Source: Pseudodesulfovibrio sp. S3
GTDB lineage: Bacteria; Desulfobacterota; Desulfovibrionia; Desulfovibrionales; Desulfovibrionaceae
Direction: 5' to 3'
Length of the DNA stretch: 64,000 nt
Assembly (NCBI RefSeq): GCF_004025585.1
Contig: NZ_QTZO01000002.1
Span: forward strand, 186,001 to 250,000
The translations under genes were made by a program, and so were the position numbers. Shown one piece after another: positions 18,741 to 28,763 of this stretch (the stretch's first letter is position 1; each line of letters starts with the position of its first letter). The notes under the pieces are model-generated. The model searched no databases, had not been told where the DNA came from, and saw only the letters and a list, made by a program, of their open reading frames with translations.

Positions 18741-19526
18741 ATGGAAGAAAATACACCTATGAACAACACGACGATGCTCGGCACGTACACTCTCGACGGG
18801 AATGTGCCCGTGGAACCGGAAATCGTCCTTTCGAACTGCCATGACACAGCCATGCTCGGCCAACTCGTGAGCATGTTTGAAGGCTCCCCCGACATCCGGT
18901 TCTTCCTCATTCACGAAGTGGACGAAAGCGCCATCGACTTGGCTGCGGACTTTTTTTTCCTCAAGGACAATGGGAACTGGGTGCTCGCGAACGACAACAC
19001 CATGCTTGACGTTTTGTTCGACGATGCAAGCTTCACGACCGGTTCCGAGGAAACCTTCTCCCTTATCCATATGGATGACGGTTCCTACTCCATTGCCACG
19101 GATGCAGTGCATGCCGGATACACGGACCTGCCGTCCAGCGATCATCTTCTGGTTGACATGACCGAGGACGGCCTTTTCGTGGATGTGGACACGGCCCATG
19201 CAGACACCGATTCGGATTCCTTCTTCATAGATCCCTCGGTCCTGTCGGAAGGCCAAAGCGAAATCGTGCTCTCCAATTTCATCTTCGGCAGCGACCACTT
19301 GGAACTGCCCGACGGCATGTCCATCAAGGATGTGGTGGTGAACAACGATCATGATTTCACGGAAGTGATCATCGGCCAGAACGACCACATGGGCGAGGAC
19401 ATCGTGGTCAAGCTGCTGGGTATATCCCAGCCCGACATGCCCACGCATGACCTTGCAATCGACGCGGAAAACACCGCCGACGATCTCATCAACCACCTGA
19501 TCCACTCGGGAAGGAACGTTGACTGA
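18741..19526 (+). CDS. Small repeat-less protein with type I secretion C-terminus
   Basis: A 261-residue acidic protein from the ATG at 18741 (GGAG at 18731-18734). The first 160 residues match no family I know. The last ~100 residues follow the same plan as the C-termini of both adhesins: an (F/I)IDPS/DPD-Y strand (DSFFIDPSVL), a hydrophobic strand around a DxLxL motif, an isoleucine-rich strand, and a final helix ending DDLINHLIHSGRNVD, compared with LIQHIIDSPDSY and LIQHILDSPDNI. It has no VCBS or RTX repeats and no Sec signal. It is therefore probably exported by the same transporter as a small accessory protein, or is a truncated duplicate of an adhesin end. It lies 87 bp after adhesin 1, in the same orientation. 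Confidence 0.75.
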   Translation: MEENTPMNNTTMLGTYTLDGNVPVEPEIVLSNCHDTAMLGQLVSMFEGSPDIRFFLIHEVDESAIDLAADFFFLKDNGNWVLANDNTMLDVLFDDASFTTGSEETFSLIHMDDGSYSIATDAVHAGYTDLPSSDHLLVDMTEDGLFVDVDTAHADTDSDSFFIDPSVLSEGQSEIVLSNFIFGSDHLELPDGMSIKDVVVNNDHDFTEVIIGQNDHMGEDIVVKLLGISQPDMPTHDLAIDAENTADDLINHLIHSGRNVD

Positions 19527-19563
19527 TCTCAATTTCGACCGACCTGCATAGCACAACGGACCC

Positions 19564-19602
19564 AAAAAAGCCGTGCCCTATACATAGGACACGGCTTTTT
19601 TT
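19564..19602 (+). terminator. Intrinsic terminator after the 261-aa gene
   Basis: AAAAAAGCCGTG-C-CCTAT pairs with ATAGG-A-CACGGCTTTTTTT, giving one mismatch and a long U tract. Confidence 0.85.
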
Positions 19603-19884
19603 GCGAGCCTCAGCGGGCATATCCCCGTTGCCCATATGAGATTCCACCAAGGACCGAGCCTCCCAGAGCACAATGCAACAACTTGAATCTAAATGAATTT
19701 TACTTTTTTTCGACATCGCGGCCTTACCCGAAGGCTGTGAGCGTCCGCTTCGGAGTCCCACAAAAAAAACCGTTTTCACCCATAACAGGTTTTCCTCAAA
19801 ATATCATATATCAAATCAACAGTTTATACATAGACTTTGGTCTGTTTATATAGGGGAAAACTCCCTTCTGCATAATTAATTTTC
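19603..19884. other. Intergenic region before adhesin 2
   Basis: No gene is recognised. It is AT-rich toward the right end. A looser inverted pair, AACAGTTTATA and TCTGTTTATATA (about 19818-19853), lies near the conserved repeat. I looked for a c-di-GMP-type riboswitch and saw no convincing match. Confidence 0.35.
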
Positions 19885-19904
19885 AACAGATAACTGTTTA
19901 AAAC
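19885..19904. promoter_or_regulatory. Shared upstream inverted repeat of adhesin genes (copy 2)
   Basis: AACAG-ATAA-CTGTT followed by TAAAAC, ending 216 bp before the adhesin 2 start codon. It matches copy 1 at 7912-7931 in sequence and distance. Confidence 0.55.
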
Positions 19905-20029
19905 ATATTTCAATTGCAATATTTACCCAAGACAAGCCAATTCATGCGCCGACACCACATGGGTGTTTGAGGAGTGTTTACATGGATTATCCACACAATA
20001 ACATACTAGTTTTATGACGTTTTCGCCAA

Positions 20030-20060
20030 TTGACGATAAAATGAATTTTATGTATATAAT
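20030..20060 (+). promoter_or_regulatory. Candidate sigma-70 promoter of adhesin 2
   Basis: TTGACG (20030-20035) with TATATA at 20053-20058 (17-bp spacing) or TATAAT at 20055-20060 (19-bp spacing). The -35 box is 91 bp before the ATG, as it is for adhesin 1 (87 bp). Confidence 0.5.
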
Positions 20061-20120
20061 GAAACACAGTTCGTCTCATATTTTGACACCGCTCATATTA
20101 ACAATATTTAGGAGGACATT

Positions 20121-23100
20121 ATGGCTGACCCCAAAACCCAAGCAATGCAGGTCTCCCTGCCCGGCGCAGGGAAGACACAGACGTATCAGCTCTCGGCTGA
20201 CACCCCTATCCATTTTGATTTCGACTTGGCCGAAGCCGTTTTCACCGGCAAAAACGGCAATCTCGAAATCGCCATCGAAGGTGGAGGGACGGTCGTCCTC
20301 GAAGGTTACCAGGAATTGGCGGATGCCGGCACCCTGCCCATTTTTGAAATGATGAACGGTGAAGTGGTGACCGGAGACGTCTACCTCTTTGCCTTTGCCG
20401 ACGTCACCGACCCCACGGCAGAAGAACTCGAAACCGCAGCCGATGGTGCTGCCTCCGGTTCAGGCGCCGGCGAATACAGCGACGACGCAGGTTCCCTGGG
20501 CGATGGGCTTGACGCTCTCGGTGGACAGGATGATGCCTACGGTCCGCACGGCGCCCCCACTATTTCCGGTATTTTGGGCAACATCGCCCCCGTAGCTACC
20601 GACGACTTTGCCGAAATCGAAGAAGCGGGCGACCCAGACGGAGTCTACGGCAAGCACGCAATGTTCGTGCAAGGCTATGATGACAACCCCGAGGACTATC
20701 TCCAGGGTTGGGGAGAAGATGAAATCGACCCCGATCAGGTCACATTCCTGCCCTTGGGAGATGGTTACGGCCTCCTTCTTTACAATCCCAATCCTCCCCA
20801 AGAAACCGTGACCGAAGAAGGCAACGTAATCGATAACGATTACGATCCCGACGGCAACGACGATCTGCTTCTGATGAAGACCATCGACTATGTTGGCGAA
20901 AACCACGACGGCGTGGAGGAGCCAGGCGTCGAAGTCATCACGGACAATACCGTAATCATGGGCAAATACGGCGTTCTGGTTATCGACCCGGACGGTTCCT
21001 GGGATTACGCCCTGAACCAGGAATGGGCCGATGAGCTCAATGAAGGCGAGTCCTTCGATGAGGTCTTCAACTACACCATCGTTGACGGGGAAGGCGCCGA
21101 AAGCAACCTGGCAAGCCTGACCATCACGGTCTTCGGTTCCAACGACATGCCCGTTGCCGTGGACGACTTCAACGTCCAGGCCGTCGAATACGGCGACTCC
21201 ACCGATTACGGCCTGTACGCCGATGTGGACGATGCCGAATCCGGCAACGTGATCGTGCACGACGAAGACCACCAAGATTACACCGGCAAAGAATTGATCG
21301 GCACGCCCAAACAAAGCGCGTTGTTTGATGGCGATAACGACGAACCTAATGGCGAACCTGACGACGAACCCGACAACGTCTTTGTTCGGGTTACCGGCAA
21401 CGTGCTCGCCGGAGATGCAGCCGGCGGCGGCACTGACAGCGACCCGGATTCCGGGGATCTTCCCGACGGTCAGACCACCTTCGTGCTCGGTGTCTACTCT
21501 CACGCCACCATGGATCTTGCCTACGAAGTCCCGGTTGAAGGCAACACCGGCGAACCCTTCGACTTCAAGGCCATGCACCCTGACCAGACCTTTGACATCG
21601 CCACGCTCCCGGACGGCCTGGACACCTCGTACACGGTTCACGGCGAGTTCGGCTACCTGACCGTCGAGGCAGACGGCGATTACTTCTATACCTTGTATAC
21701 GCCCAGAGACGAAGAGGGTTACGAAAACCTCAACGCCCTGAACTATGACAACCCCGGCACCGACGAGTTCACCTATGCTATCATGGACGACTCCGGCGCG
21801 TTCAGCTACGCCAACCTCACCTTCACGGTGAACGGCGCCAACGACGCTCCCGAGGCCTTCTCCAACGAAAACAGCGTCATCGAATTCGGCGAAGAACACA
21901 TCCTGGCCGGCCTGACCGAAGAGGATTACACGGGAGGCACCGCCACCGGCAACGTCATTACCGACGAAAACAGCGAAGGCATGACCGATACCGATGTGGA
22001 CAACGACGATGTGACCGGCATCTTTGTCGAATCCATCTCCCACGGCGAAGTAACCGAGACCGTATACAACTACGACGGCGACACCACCGATTACGTCACC
22101 ATCGACGGCGACTACGGTACCCTGAAGATCTGGGAAGACGGAACCTACGAATACCAGGTGAACAACGACAACCTGGACGTTCAGGGCCTCAACTACCAAG
22201 ACACCCTGACCGAGACCTTCACCTACGTCACCACCAACAAATACGAAGACGGCGTCAACAGCGAAGACGCCTCTTCCGAGCCCGCCACCCTGACCATCAC
22301 CATCAACGGCACCAACGATGCTCCCATCGGCGTCGACGACGTTCCCACCGAGGTCTTTGTCGACGACTGGTCCGGCGCCATCGCACTGGATTCCGGAGAC
22401 GGTTACTCCATCGGCGGCATGACCTTCACGGCCTCCATCGAGGGCCATGAAGCAACCCTGTCCGTCACCTCCCAGGGACTCGGCGTTTCCAGCTGGCTCT
22501 TGGACGATCCCGCCATCGACGGTGCCCTCGGCGACGAGTCCGTCAGGATCGACTTCGACAGCGCCATGAGCAGCGTTGAGATCGAACTCAGCGGCTTCCA
22601 TCCCACCTCCCCCGGCTATGACGATGCCAAGGCGACCATGTACGATGCCGATGGCAACGAACTCGGCTCCGTTACCCTTGGCGACGACAACCAGGACACC
22701 GGAAGCACCCTGAGCCTCTCCTCAGAAAACGGCAACATCGCCTACGTGATCATCGAAACCGCCGGCGACGCCAATGACGACTTCTACATCGAGTCTGTCA
22801 AGGCCACTCCCGCTGACCCGGGCGAAGGCGGCGTAGTTGCAGTTGAGAACATTACTGAAAGTGACGCCTTACACGACGGTTCCTATATCACCCAGGGTGC
22901 GGTCCATGTTGGCGGCAACGTGCTTGCCAACGATTGGGACTACGACAACGTGGACTACCCCGAGACCGGCTACCCGGACGGCTCGACCGAACTGTCCGTC
23001 ACCGGCGTCAACGCCGGAGTGGTAGCTGATTACCATGATGTGGACGACAACGTATCCGGCAGCACTGCCACGACCATCGTGGGCACCTACGGCACCCTGA

Positions 23101-26100
23101 CCATCGGCGCCGACGGCCAATACACCTACACCCCGGACCAGCTCGCCGCCCAGCAGCTCAATGTCGACGATCTGATGCCGGAAGTATTCACCTACACCGT
23201 CCAGGATCCCTACGGCGTAGAGCGCTCCGCCACCCTGACCATTCAGGTTCAGGGCACCAACGACGGTCCCGAAGCTCACAACGACTACAGCAACCTTGCC
23301 ACGGAAGCGGGCGACCGCTACGGCGATGCCGACATCCCGGCCATCGATGTTTCCGGCAACGTGCTCCTCAACGACAGGGACGTCGACAACACGGACTACT
23401 CCGACAGCTCCGACCCGGCCGAGATTCAACTGACCGTGTCCAAAGCGTTCAGCTGGTACAACGGCGACCTGGACGATCTGGCCGACGACGGCGGGACTTC
23501 GGTTCTGGAAGGTCGCTGGGGCACCCTGACCATCAATGCTGACGGTTCCTACACCTACGAGGTGGATGCGGATAAAACTCAGGGCCTCGACGAAGGCAGC
23601 GTAGTCCGCGACGTGTTCTCCTACGAAGTCACCGACCAGGGCGGAAAGAGCGACATCGCCCAGTTGACCTTCGATGTGAACGGCACCAACGACAACCCCA
23701 ATGCTGTCGACAACTCCAACGTGGTTGTTGAACTCGGAGACGGCCCGACCGAAGGCCCCACGTTCGGTCCCCTCTCCGACGACACAGCTCGGGGCAATGT
23801 GAAATTGAATGACAGCGATGATGACGACTGGAATTACCAGCTCACGATCAACGGCATCGCCAAGGGTGACCTGGACGACGACGTGGCAGCCAACTATGAC
23901 GCCGACGACTTCACAGGTATCGGTGGAATGCCCACGACCATCGCTGGCGAATGGGGAACCCTGACCATCAACCAGTATGGCCAGTACCAATACACCCTGA
24001 ATGAAGGAGCGACCGACCCGCTGGATACCGACGATGTCGAACACGACACCTTCACCTACCGCGTTATTGACGACAACGGCGACTTCGACCTGGCCACTCT
24101 GACCTTCACAGTCTATGGCAACAACGACGCACCGGTAGCAGTTGACGATTACGTCAGCGAATACATGCAGGTAACCAACGCGTTCGAAGCGACCGGCGTC
24201 GATGTGGATGGAGCCCAACAGCTCATCTCCATGGACGGCATTACGGTCACGGCATACGTGGACAATGATCACAAGCCTTGGAACAACGGAGACCATCGTC
24301 ATCCCGATCTGACCACAAAGACCCTGAACGGTTACACCGGCATCGGCGTGAGCTCGGACAAGGACATTGATTCCGGCGAAGTCGACCTCACCAAAAAGGG
24401 TGAAGACGAATACCTGGTCGTTTCAATGGACAACCCCGCCGAGTCCGTCACCATCGAACTGGGCGCGCTCTTTGCCAACTCCGGCTACGATGGAGGCAGG
24501 ACCGAATACGCCCAGGCCACTGCCTGGGGCCGCAACGCCAACAACCAGTTGGTCAAGCTCGGCACCGTGAACGTCTCGGGGGACTCCGACGGCCTGGTCG
24601 AATTCACCATGGAAGGCTACGACTTCGACATCGAACGAATCGTCCTCCAGCCGGTGACCAACTATGCCGGCAAGAACGGCAACAACTCCGACTTCGTGCT
24701 CGTCTCGGTCGAAGCCTCGTCCCATACCGCAATTGACGAAGGCCAGACTGAACCTGTGATCATCAAGATCGCGGACATCCTTGCTAACGACTACGATGTG
24801 GATGCACTCGACACCGTCAGCTTCGCTGGTCTCGTAGCAGGCAGCGAAAATGGCGGATGGGCTGAAGTCGTTGGCGATGAAATCTGGTTCCACGTGGATG
24901 CAGACACCAACATGAACAACGGCGCGACAGACTTCGAGTACAGCGTCACTGACGGCGACCGCACCAGCACGGCCACTGTGCATCTGGAAGTCAATCCCAC
25001 CAATGATGCTCCGACGGCAGAGACCTTCGCGGTCGAAACCAACGAAGATAACGCCATCTCCATCGATGTGCTGGCCCATGCAGCCGATGTCGATCTGGCC
25101 GACAATCCGGGCGCCGGAGATGTCCTGTCCATCGACGGCATCACTGACCCGGCTCACGGTACCGTTGAAATCGTCAACGGCGAGGTTCTGTACACGCCCA
25201 ACGCTGACTACTACGGTCCCGACTCCTTCACCTACACCATTATCGACGGTCAGGGCGGTTCGGTCACCGAGACTGTCAACGTGACGGTCAACCCCCTGAA
25301 CGATGCCCCCATAGGCATCGACGACGTGGGTCCCGGCATATTCGTCACGGACTCTGACACACCTGTTGACCACTACGGTTGGACCGCTGGCAACCTTGTC
25401 AATGCCGACTTCTCGGGTAGACACCTGGTTGATGGCAATCAGCAAAGCATCCACCTCAACGGGGTGACCGTCGTAGGACACTCGGATGCGTTCTTCGGAT
25501 TTGACCTTGAGCATGAAGACCAGGGTATCGGCATCGATTCAAAGATCCTGTGGCCATGGCCAAACGACACAGACGAAGTGGACAACAAGTACAATGAGTC
25601 CATGGACCTCAACTTCGACAACGACCTCTTCTCCGTGGCACTGAACCTCGGCGAAATCACCAACGGTGAATCCGTCCGCATAACCATCAATTATGCTGAC
25701 GGCACTCAAGGCACCCAAACCGTCGGACACACTTCAGCCAACGGCGACACGTCGTCCGTAACGCTGGGTCTCAACGCCTCTGGATCACCCATCCGGTCCA
25801 TCAATCTGGCACCGGGCAACAACGGGAGCTCCTTCACCCTCGAGCAGTTGGCAATGACCGCAGCTGCATGGGGTATAACCAGCACGACCTATGAAGACGG
25901 CTTCACAGTCTCTGGTCCCGTTGAAGGCAACGTCCTCGGCAACGACATCGATGTGGACGACGTTGACCTGGATGTCAGCGCCATCCATGGCTTTGGCGGC
26001 GACGGCACCTTCGATGCAACCACCGGAGAATTCACCGTATACGGTGAACATGGAAGCACCCTGGTCATCAATGCCGAAACCGGTCACTACGAGTATACGC

Positions 26101-26666
26101 CCGGCGATCTCGACGGCGTCAGCGAGAGCTACACCGACACATTCACCTACACGGTGACTGATGGGCATAACGCCGACCAGGGCGTGTCCCCGGCAACTGC
26201 GACCCTCGAAATCCCCGTGCACGTCAATGCCAACATTGTTGACAGCCTTGACGACGGCGGAACCACCATGACCGGCACCGCTGGTGAAGATGTCATCTAC
26301 ATCCACCAAGATGCGACCATGGTCGATCTGTCCGACGGCGGAGCGGATACGGTTATCGTTGATCCGGATTACATCAACGGCAGTGGTCAGAGCGTGACCA
26401 TCCAAGGTTTCGACACCGACGACACCCTGATCCTGAGCGACCTGCTCGGCGAGTCGGTCACTTTCGACTCATACTCGGAAGGCGACCTGACCCTGACCGT
26501 CACTGACAGCAGCGGGACTGAGCAAGCAACGATCATCATCGACAACTATGTGCTTAACGGTGCTGATCCGAGTGCCTTCGTTGGCCACTCCGTGGATATC
26601 GGAAGCAACCACGAATCCATCGACAGCTTGATCCAGCACATCCTCGATTCGCCTGACAACATCTAA
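20121..26666 (+). CDS. Second giant VCBS-repeat adhesin (type I secreted)
   Basis: A 2181-residue acidic paralogue of adhesin 1, with AGGAGGA before the ATG. The first ~140 residues (MADPKTQ ... AADGAASGSGAGEY ... DALGGQDDAY) are almost the same as in adhesin 1, and similarity continues through the first repeats to about residue 370. About eight VCBS/cadherin-like repeats are interrupted by beta-sandwich inserts (about 740-900, 1345-1530 and 1740-1920). Only one degenerate RTX unit (GTAGEDVIY) precedes the C-terminal secretion region ending LIQHILDSPDNI, and there is no vWFA domain. The linker reads AASG where adhesin 1 has AAGG, which matters for protease cleavage. It is probably an alternative adhesin using the same exporter. 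Confidence 0.92.
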   Translation: MADPKTQAMQVSLPGAGKTQTYQLSADTPIHFDFDLAEAVFTGKNGNLEIAIEGGGTVVLEGYQELADAGTLPIFEMMNGEVVTGDVYLFAFADVTDPTAEELETAADGAASGSGAGEYSDDAGSLGDGLDALGGQDDAYGPHGAPTISGILGNIAPVATDDFAEIEEAGDPDGVYGKHAMFVQGYDDNPEDYLQGWGEDEIDPDQVTFLPLGDGYGLLLYNPNPPQETVTEEGNVIDNDYDPDGNDDLLLMKTIDYVGENHDGVEEPGVEVITDNTVIMGKYGVLVIDPDGSWDYALNQEWADELNEGESFDEVFNYTIVDGEGAESNLASLTITVFGSNDMPVAVDDFNVQAVEYGDSTDYGLYADVDDAESGNVIVHDEDHQDYTGKELIGTPKQSALFDGDNDEPNGEPDDEPDNVFVRVTGNVLAGDAAGGGTDSDPDSGDLPDGQTTFVLGVYSHATMDLAYEVPVEGNTGEPFDFKAMHPDQTFDIATLPDGLDTSYTVHGEFGYLTVEADGDYFYTLYTPRDEEGYENLNALNYDNPGTDEFTYAIMDDSGAFSYANLTFTVNGANDAPEAFSNENSVIEFGEEHILAGLTEEDYTGGTATGNVITDENSEGMTDTDVDNDDVTGIFVESISHGEVTETVYNYDGDTTDYVTIDGDYGTLKIWEDGTYEYQVNNDNLDVQGLNYQDTLTETFTYVTTNKYEDGVNSEDASSEPATLTITINGTNDAPIGVDDVPTEVFVDDWSGAIALDSGDGYSIGGMTFTASIEGHEATLSVTSQGLGVSSWLLDDPAIDGALGDESVRIDFDSAMSSVEIELSGFHPTSPGYDDAKATMYDADGNELGSVTLGDDNQDTGSTLSLSSENGNIAYVIIETAGDANDDFYIESVKATPADPGEGGVVAVENITESDALHDGSYITQGAVHVGGNVLANDWDYDNVDYPETGYPDGSTELSVTGVNAGVVADYHDVDDNVSGSTATTIVGTYGTLTIGADGQYTYTPDQLAAQQLNVDDLMPEVFTYTVQDPYGVERSATLTIQVQGTNDGPEAHNDYSNLATEAGDRYGDADIPAIDVSGNVLLNDRDVDNTDYSDSSDPAEIQLTVSKAFSWYNGDLDDLADDGGTSVLEGRWGTLTINADGSYTYEVDADKTQGLDEGSVVRDVFSYEVTDQGGKSDIAQLTFDVNGTNDNPNAVDNSNVVVELGDGPTEGPTFGPLSDDTARGNVKLNDSDDDDWNYQLTINGIAKGDLDDDVAANYDADDFTGIGGMPTTIAGEWGTLTINQYGQYQYTLNEGATDPLDTDDVEHDTFTYRVIDDNGDFDLATLTFTVYGNNDAPVAVDDYVSEYMQVTNAFEATGVDVDGAQQLISMDGITVTAYVDNDHKPWNNGDHRHPDLTTKTLNGYTGIGVSSDKDIDSGEVDLTKKGEDEYLVVSMDNPAESVTIELGALFANSGYDGGRTEYAQATAWGRNANNQLVKLGTVNVSGDSDGLVEFTMEGYDFDIERIVLQPVTNYAGKNGNNSDFVLVSVEASSHTAIDEGQTEPVIIKIADILANDYDVDALDTVSFAGLVAGSENGGWAEVVGDEIWFHVDADTNMNNGATDFEYSVTDGDRTSTATVHLEVNPTNDAPTAETFAVETNEDNAISIDVLAHAADVDLADNPGAGDVLSIDGITDPAHGTVEIVNGEVLYTPNADYYGPDSFTYTIIDGQGGSVTETVNVTVNPLNDAPIGIDDVGPGIFVTDSDTPVDHYGWTAGNLVNADFSGRHLVDGNQQSIHLNGVTVVGHSDAFFGFDLEHEDQGIGIDSKILWPWPNDTDEVDNKYNESMDLNFDNDLFSVALNLGEITNGESVRITINYADGTQGTQTVGHTSANGDTSSVTLGLNASGSPIRSINLAPGNNGSSFTLEQLAMTAAAWGITSTTYEDGFTVSGPVEGNVLGNDIDVDDVDLDVSAIHGFGGDGTFDATTGEFTVYGEHGSTLVINAETGHYEYTPGDLDGVSESYTDTFTYTVTDGHNADQGVSPATATLEIPVHVNANIVDSLDDGGTTMTGTAGEDVIYIHQDATMVDLSDGGADTVIVDPDYINGSGQSVTIQGFDTDDTLILSDLLGESVTFDSYSEGDLTLTVTDSSGTEQATIIIDNYVLNGADPSAFVGHSVDIGSNHESIDSLIQHILDSPDNI

Positions 26667-26681
26667 CCAACACTCAAACCA

Positions 26682-26712
26682 GGACCCGGCCAAAATGGCC
26701 GGGTCCTTTTTT
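26682..26712 (+). terminator. Intrinsic terminator after adhesin 2
   Basis: GGACCCGGCC - AAAAT - GGCCGGGTCC followed by TTTTTTG. A perfect 10-bp stem with a U tract. Confidence 0.9.
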
Positions 26713-26964
26713 GTTACTGGACAATAGATATTTATATAGATATACGTGCACATGAATTGATTTTGTCATGGCAGACAGGGGCTTCTGATCAGCAGGATTT
26801 GCAGCCCGAAATCAAATGATGCGATCATCGTGATCCACTAACCGATACTGTCGCCCCGGCTCCACCAATGGGGCATAGTTTACTGATTTATTTCTGGATT
26901 TTTTCTAGATAAAAAAATAACCGTTCGCAGCTTGAATAATGTGTTCTTTTTACATGACCGGTTC

Positions 26965-26994
26965 TTGACATATATTAATATATACAGCTATAAA
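26965..26994 (+). promoter_or_regulatory. Promoter of the tolC-like gene
   Basis: TTGACA (26965-26970), 18 bp, TATAAA (26989-26994), 41 bp before the start codon at 27036. It lies in the 370-bp gap after adhesin 2, which otherwise shows only the terminator at 26682 and AT-rich DNA. Confidence 0.7.
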
Positions 26995-27035
26995 GCCACA
27001 AGTAAGCACTTTTAAAACCCAGAACGGGGTCTAGC

Positions 27036-28367
27036 ATGAAAAAATTTGTTCTCGCACTCATTGTTTTGTCCATTCTGTTTTCGGTGCCCGCCTTCGCCGA
27101 CAACGGAACCACGACGCTGAAAGACAGCGTGGTTGCTGCCGTCAAGCAGCACCCGCAAATCAAATCCCTGCTCTACAACAGGGACGCCGTGTCCAAGGCG
27201 AAACTTTCCGCACTGGGTCGCTTCTTCCCCTCGCTGGATCTGGCAGGTGAAGTCGGTTATCAGGAGTACAGCAGCGCAGCCACCCGCGCCGATAGTACCG
27301 ACACGCACACCAGGACCCCCACGGACGTCAGCCTGACCCTGACACAACCAATTTTTGACGGTTTTGACCGTTGGGAAGACTTCAAGCGTGAAGGTGCCCG
27401 CCTGACCTCCGCTGAAGGCCGTCTCATCGACAACGTGGAAACCGTTGCCCTGGACGCCATCCGCGCCCATGTGGACGTGGTCCGCATCCGCAGGCTCGTA
27501 GCCCTGGCCGGTGACAACATCACCGCCCACCAGTCTCTCCTCGATTCCATCACCGAACGCGTTGAAGGCGGAGCCGGTAACCGCGCTGATGAGATGCAGG
27601 CCAAAGGCCGCGTCGCCAGAGCCGAAACCACTCTTGTCAACTACGTCGGCGAGTTGCGCACCGCAGAAGCCGAATACATCCGCACCGTGGGTGTCACCCC
27701 GGAAGTGCTTGGCGAGCCTGACTACAATCCGAGCTATATCCCCGGCACACCTGACCAGATTCTTGCCCTGACTCTTGAGAACAACCCCAAGATCGCTGTC
27801 TACAAGGCCGAGATCGAAGTGGCTGAACGCACCAAGGGTCAGCTCATGTCCACCATGTACCCCCAGGTTGATGCCTACATTTCTTCCCGTCACACCGACA
27901 ACCTCGACGGCGTAGACTCCTGGGTACAGAACAACAAGGCCATGCTCAGCGCCAACTGGAACCTGATCAACGGCGGCAGTGACTACAACGATGTTCGCAC
28001 TGCGGCTGCCCGCATCAACGAGGCACAGGCTGACCTGCAGGACACCACAGACGACCTTATTCGTCAGGTTGCCTCTGCCTGGGCCGAATACGAATCCAGC
28101 ATCGGCCAGATCGAAAAGTACCAGGAAGCCTTACAGTACAGCCTGGAGTCCTTGGACATGTACCTGATGCAGTTCAATGTGGGCCAGCGCTCTCTGCTGG
28201 ACGTGCTCGACGCCACCAACGAGGTGTTCAGCAACAAGGTGCAGCTTGAGACCGCAACCAGCAACCGCAACTACACCCTTTACAAGTTCCTGGCTCTTGA
28301 AGGCCAAATCATGAAGACCATGGAAATTGCTTCCTCGACCTATGAAGAGATGCCTGAAGGCCAATAG
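27036..28367 (+). CDS. TolC-family outer membrane channel (LapE-like)
   Basis: A 443-residue TolC-family protein with signal peptide (1-22, SVPAFA-D). Two outer-membrane-efflux repeats of long coiled-coil helices are visible (about 40-220 and 240-425), with the typical TQPIFDGF strand near residue 105. It lies directly after the adhesins and has its own promoter and terminator. The exporter and fusion protein are on the opposite strand at 31681-35758, so this is the outer-membrane part of the same type I secretion system. In Lap systems the N-terminal module of the adhesin lodges in this pore to keep the adhesin at the surface. Confidence 0.9.
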   Translation: MKKFVLALIVLSILFSVPAFADNGTTTLKDSVVAAVKQHPQIKSLLYNRDAVSKAKLSALGRFFPSLDLAGEVGYQEYSSAATRADSTDTHTRTPTDVSLTLTQPIFDGFDRWEDFKREGARLTSAEGRLIDNVETVALDAIRAHVDVVRIRRLVALAGDNITAHQSLLDSITERVEGGAGNRADEMQAKGRVARAETTLVNYVGELRTAEAEYIRTVGVTPEVLGEPDYNPSYIPGTPDQILALTLENNPKIAVYKAEIEVAERTKGQLMSTMYPQVDAYISSRHTDNLDGVDSWVQNNKAMLSANWNLINGGSDYNDVRTAAARINEAQADLQDTTDDLIRQVASAWAEYESSIGQIEKYQEALQYSLESLDMYLMQFNVGQRSLLDVLDATNEVFSNKVQLETATSNRNYTLYKFLALEGQIMKTMEIASSTYEEMPEGQ

Positions 28368-28391
28368 TACACGGTAATAGCGAGAACATTC

Positions 28392-28423
28392 AGGAGCGCG
28401 ACCAATGGTCGCGCTCCTTTTTT
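28392..28423 (+). terminator. Intrinsic terminator after the tolC-like gene
   Basis: AGGAGCGCGACC - AAT - GGTCGCGCTCCT followed by TTTTT. Confidence 0.9.
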
Positions 28424-28763
28424 AATGCCTTTCGGGTAGTCAACCAACCTGTTCCCAATTGCCCTCTCTCCCCTTGAGATGGAATGCCATCACCGCTCTT
28501 CCTTTCATCAGGGCAAGCCACTGGCCCTTCTCAAGACTGGATACTCCATCATGGATGAACCAGAGTTCATCATGTTCCGAGATGTATCGTGAACAACCGT
28601 GAAAGAACTGATGGATACCCCCCTCTCAGAGCCAAAGCCTTCTCCATGCTGAATCGAGAGACAAGAGCATCCTGCCCACTCCGTTGGCTGGCATCCGTCC
28701 ATAGCTCGAAGCATCGACTCATTGTTTGAGCCATGCCAAGTGGACAAGATCAATGACCTAGAC
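28424..28763. other. Intergenic region between convergent operons
   Basis: About 340 bp between two facing terminators. Frames on either strand are short and lack ribosome-binding sites or recognisable motifs. No gene was seen. Confidence 0.4.

Noticed and set aside
8145-26666. Repetitive DNA that might suggest a CRISPR or satellite array
   Set aside because: The repeats are ~100-codon, in-frame, diverged VCBS units inside coding sequence, not short identical repeats with unique spacers.
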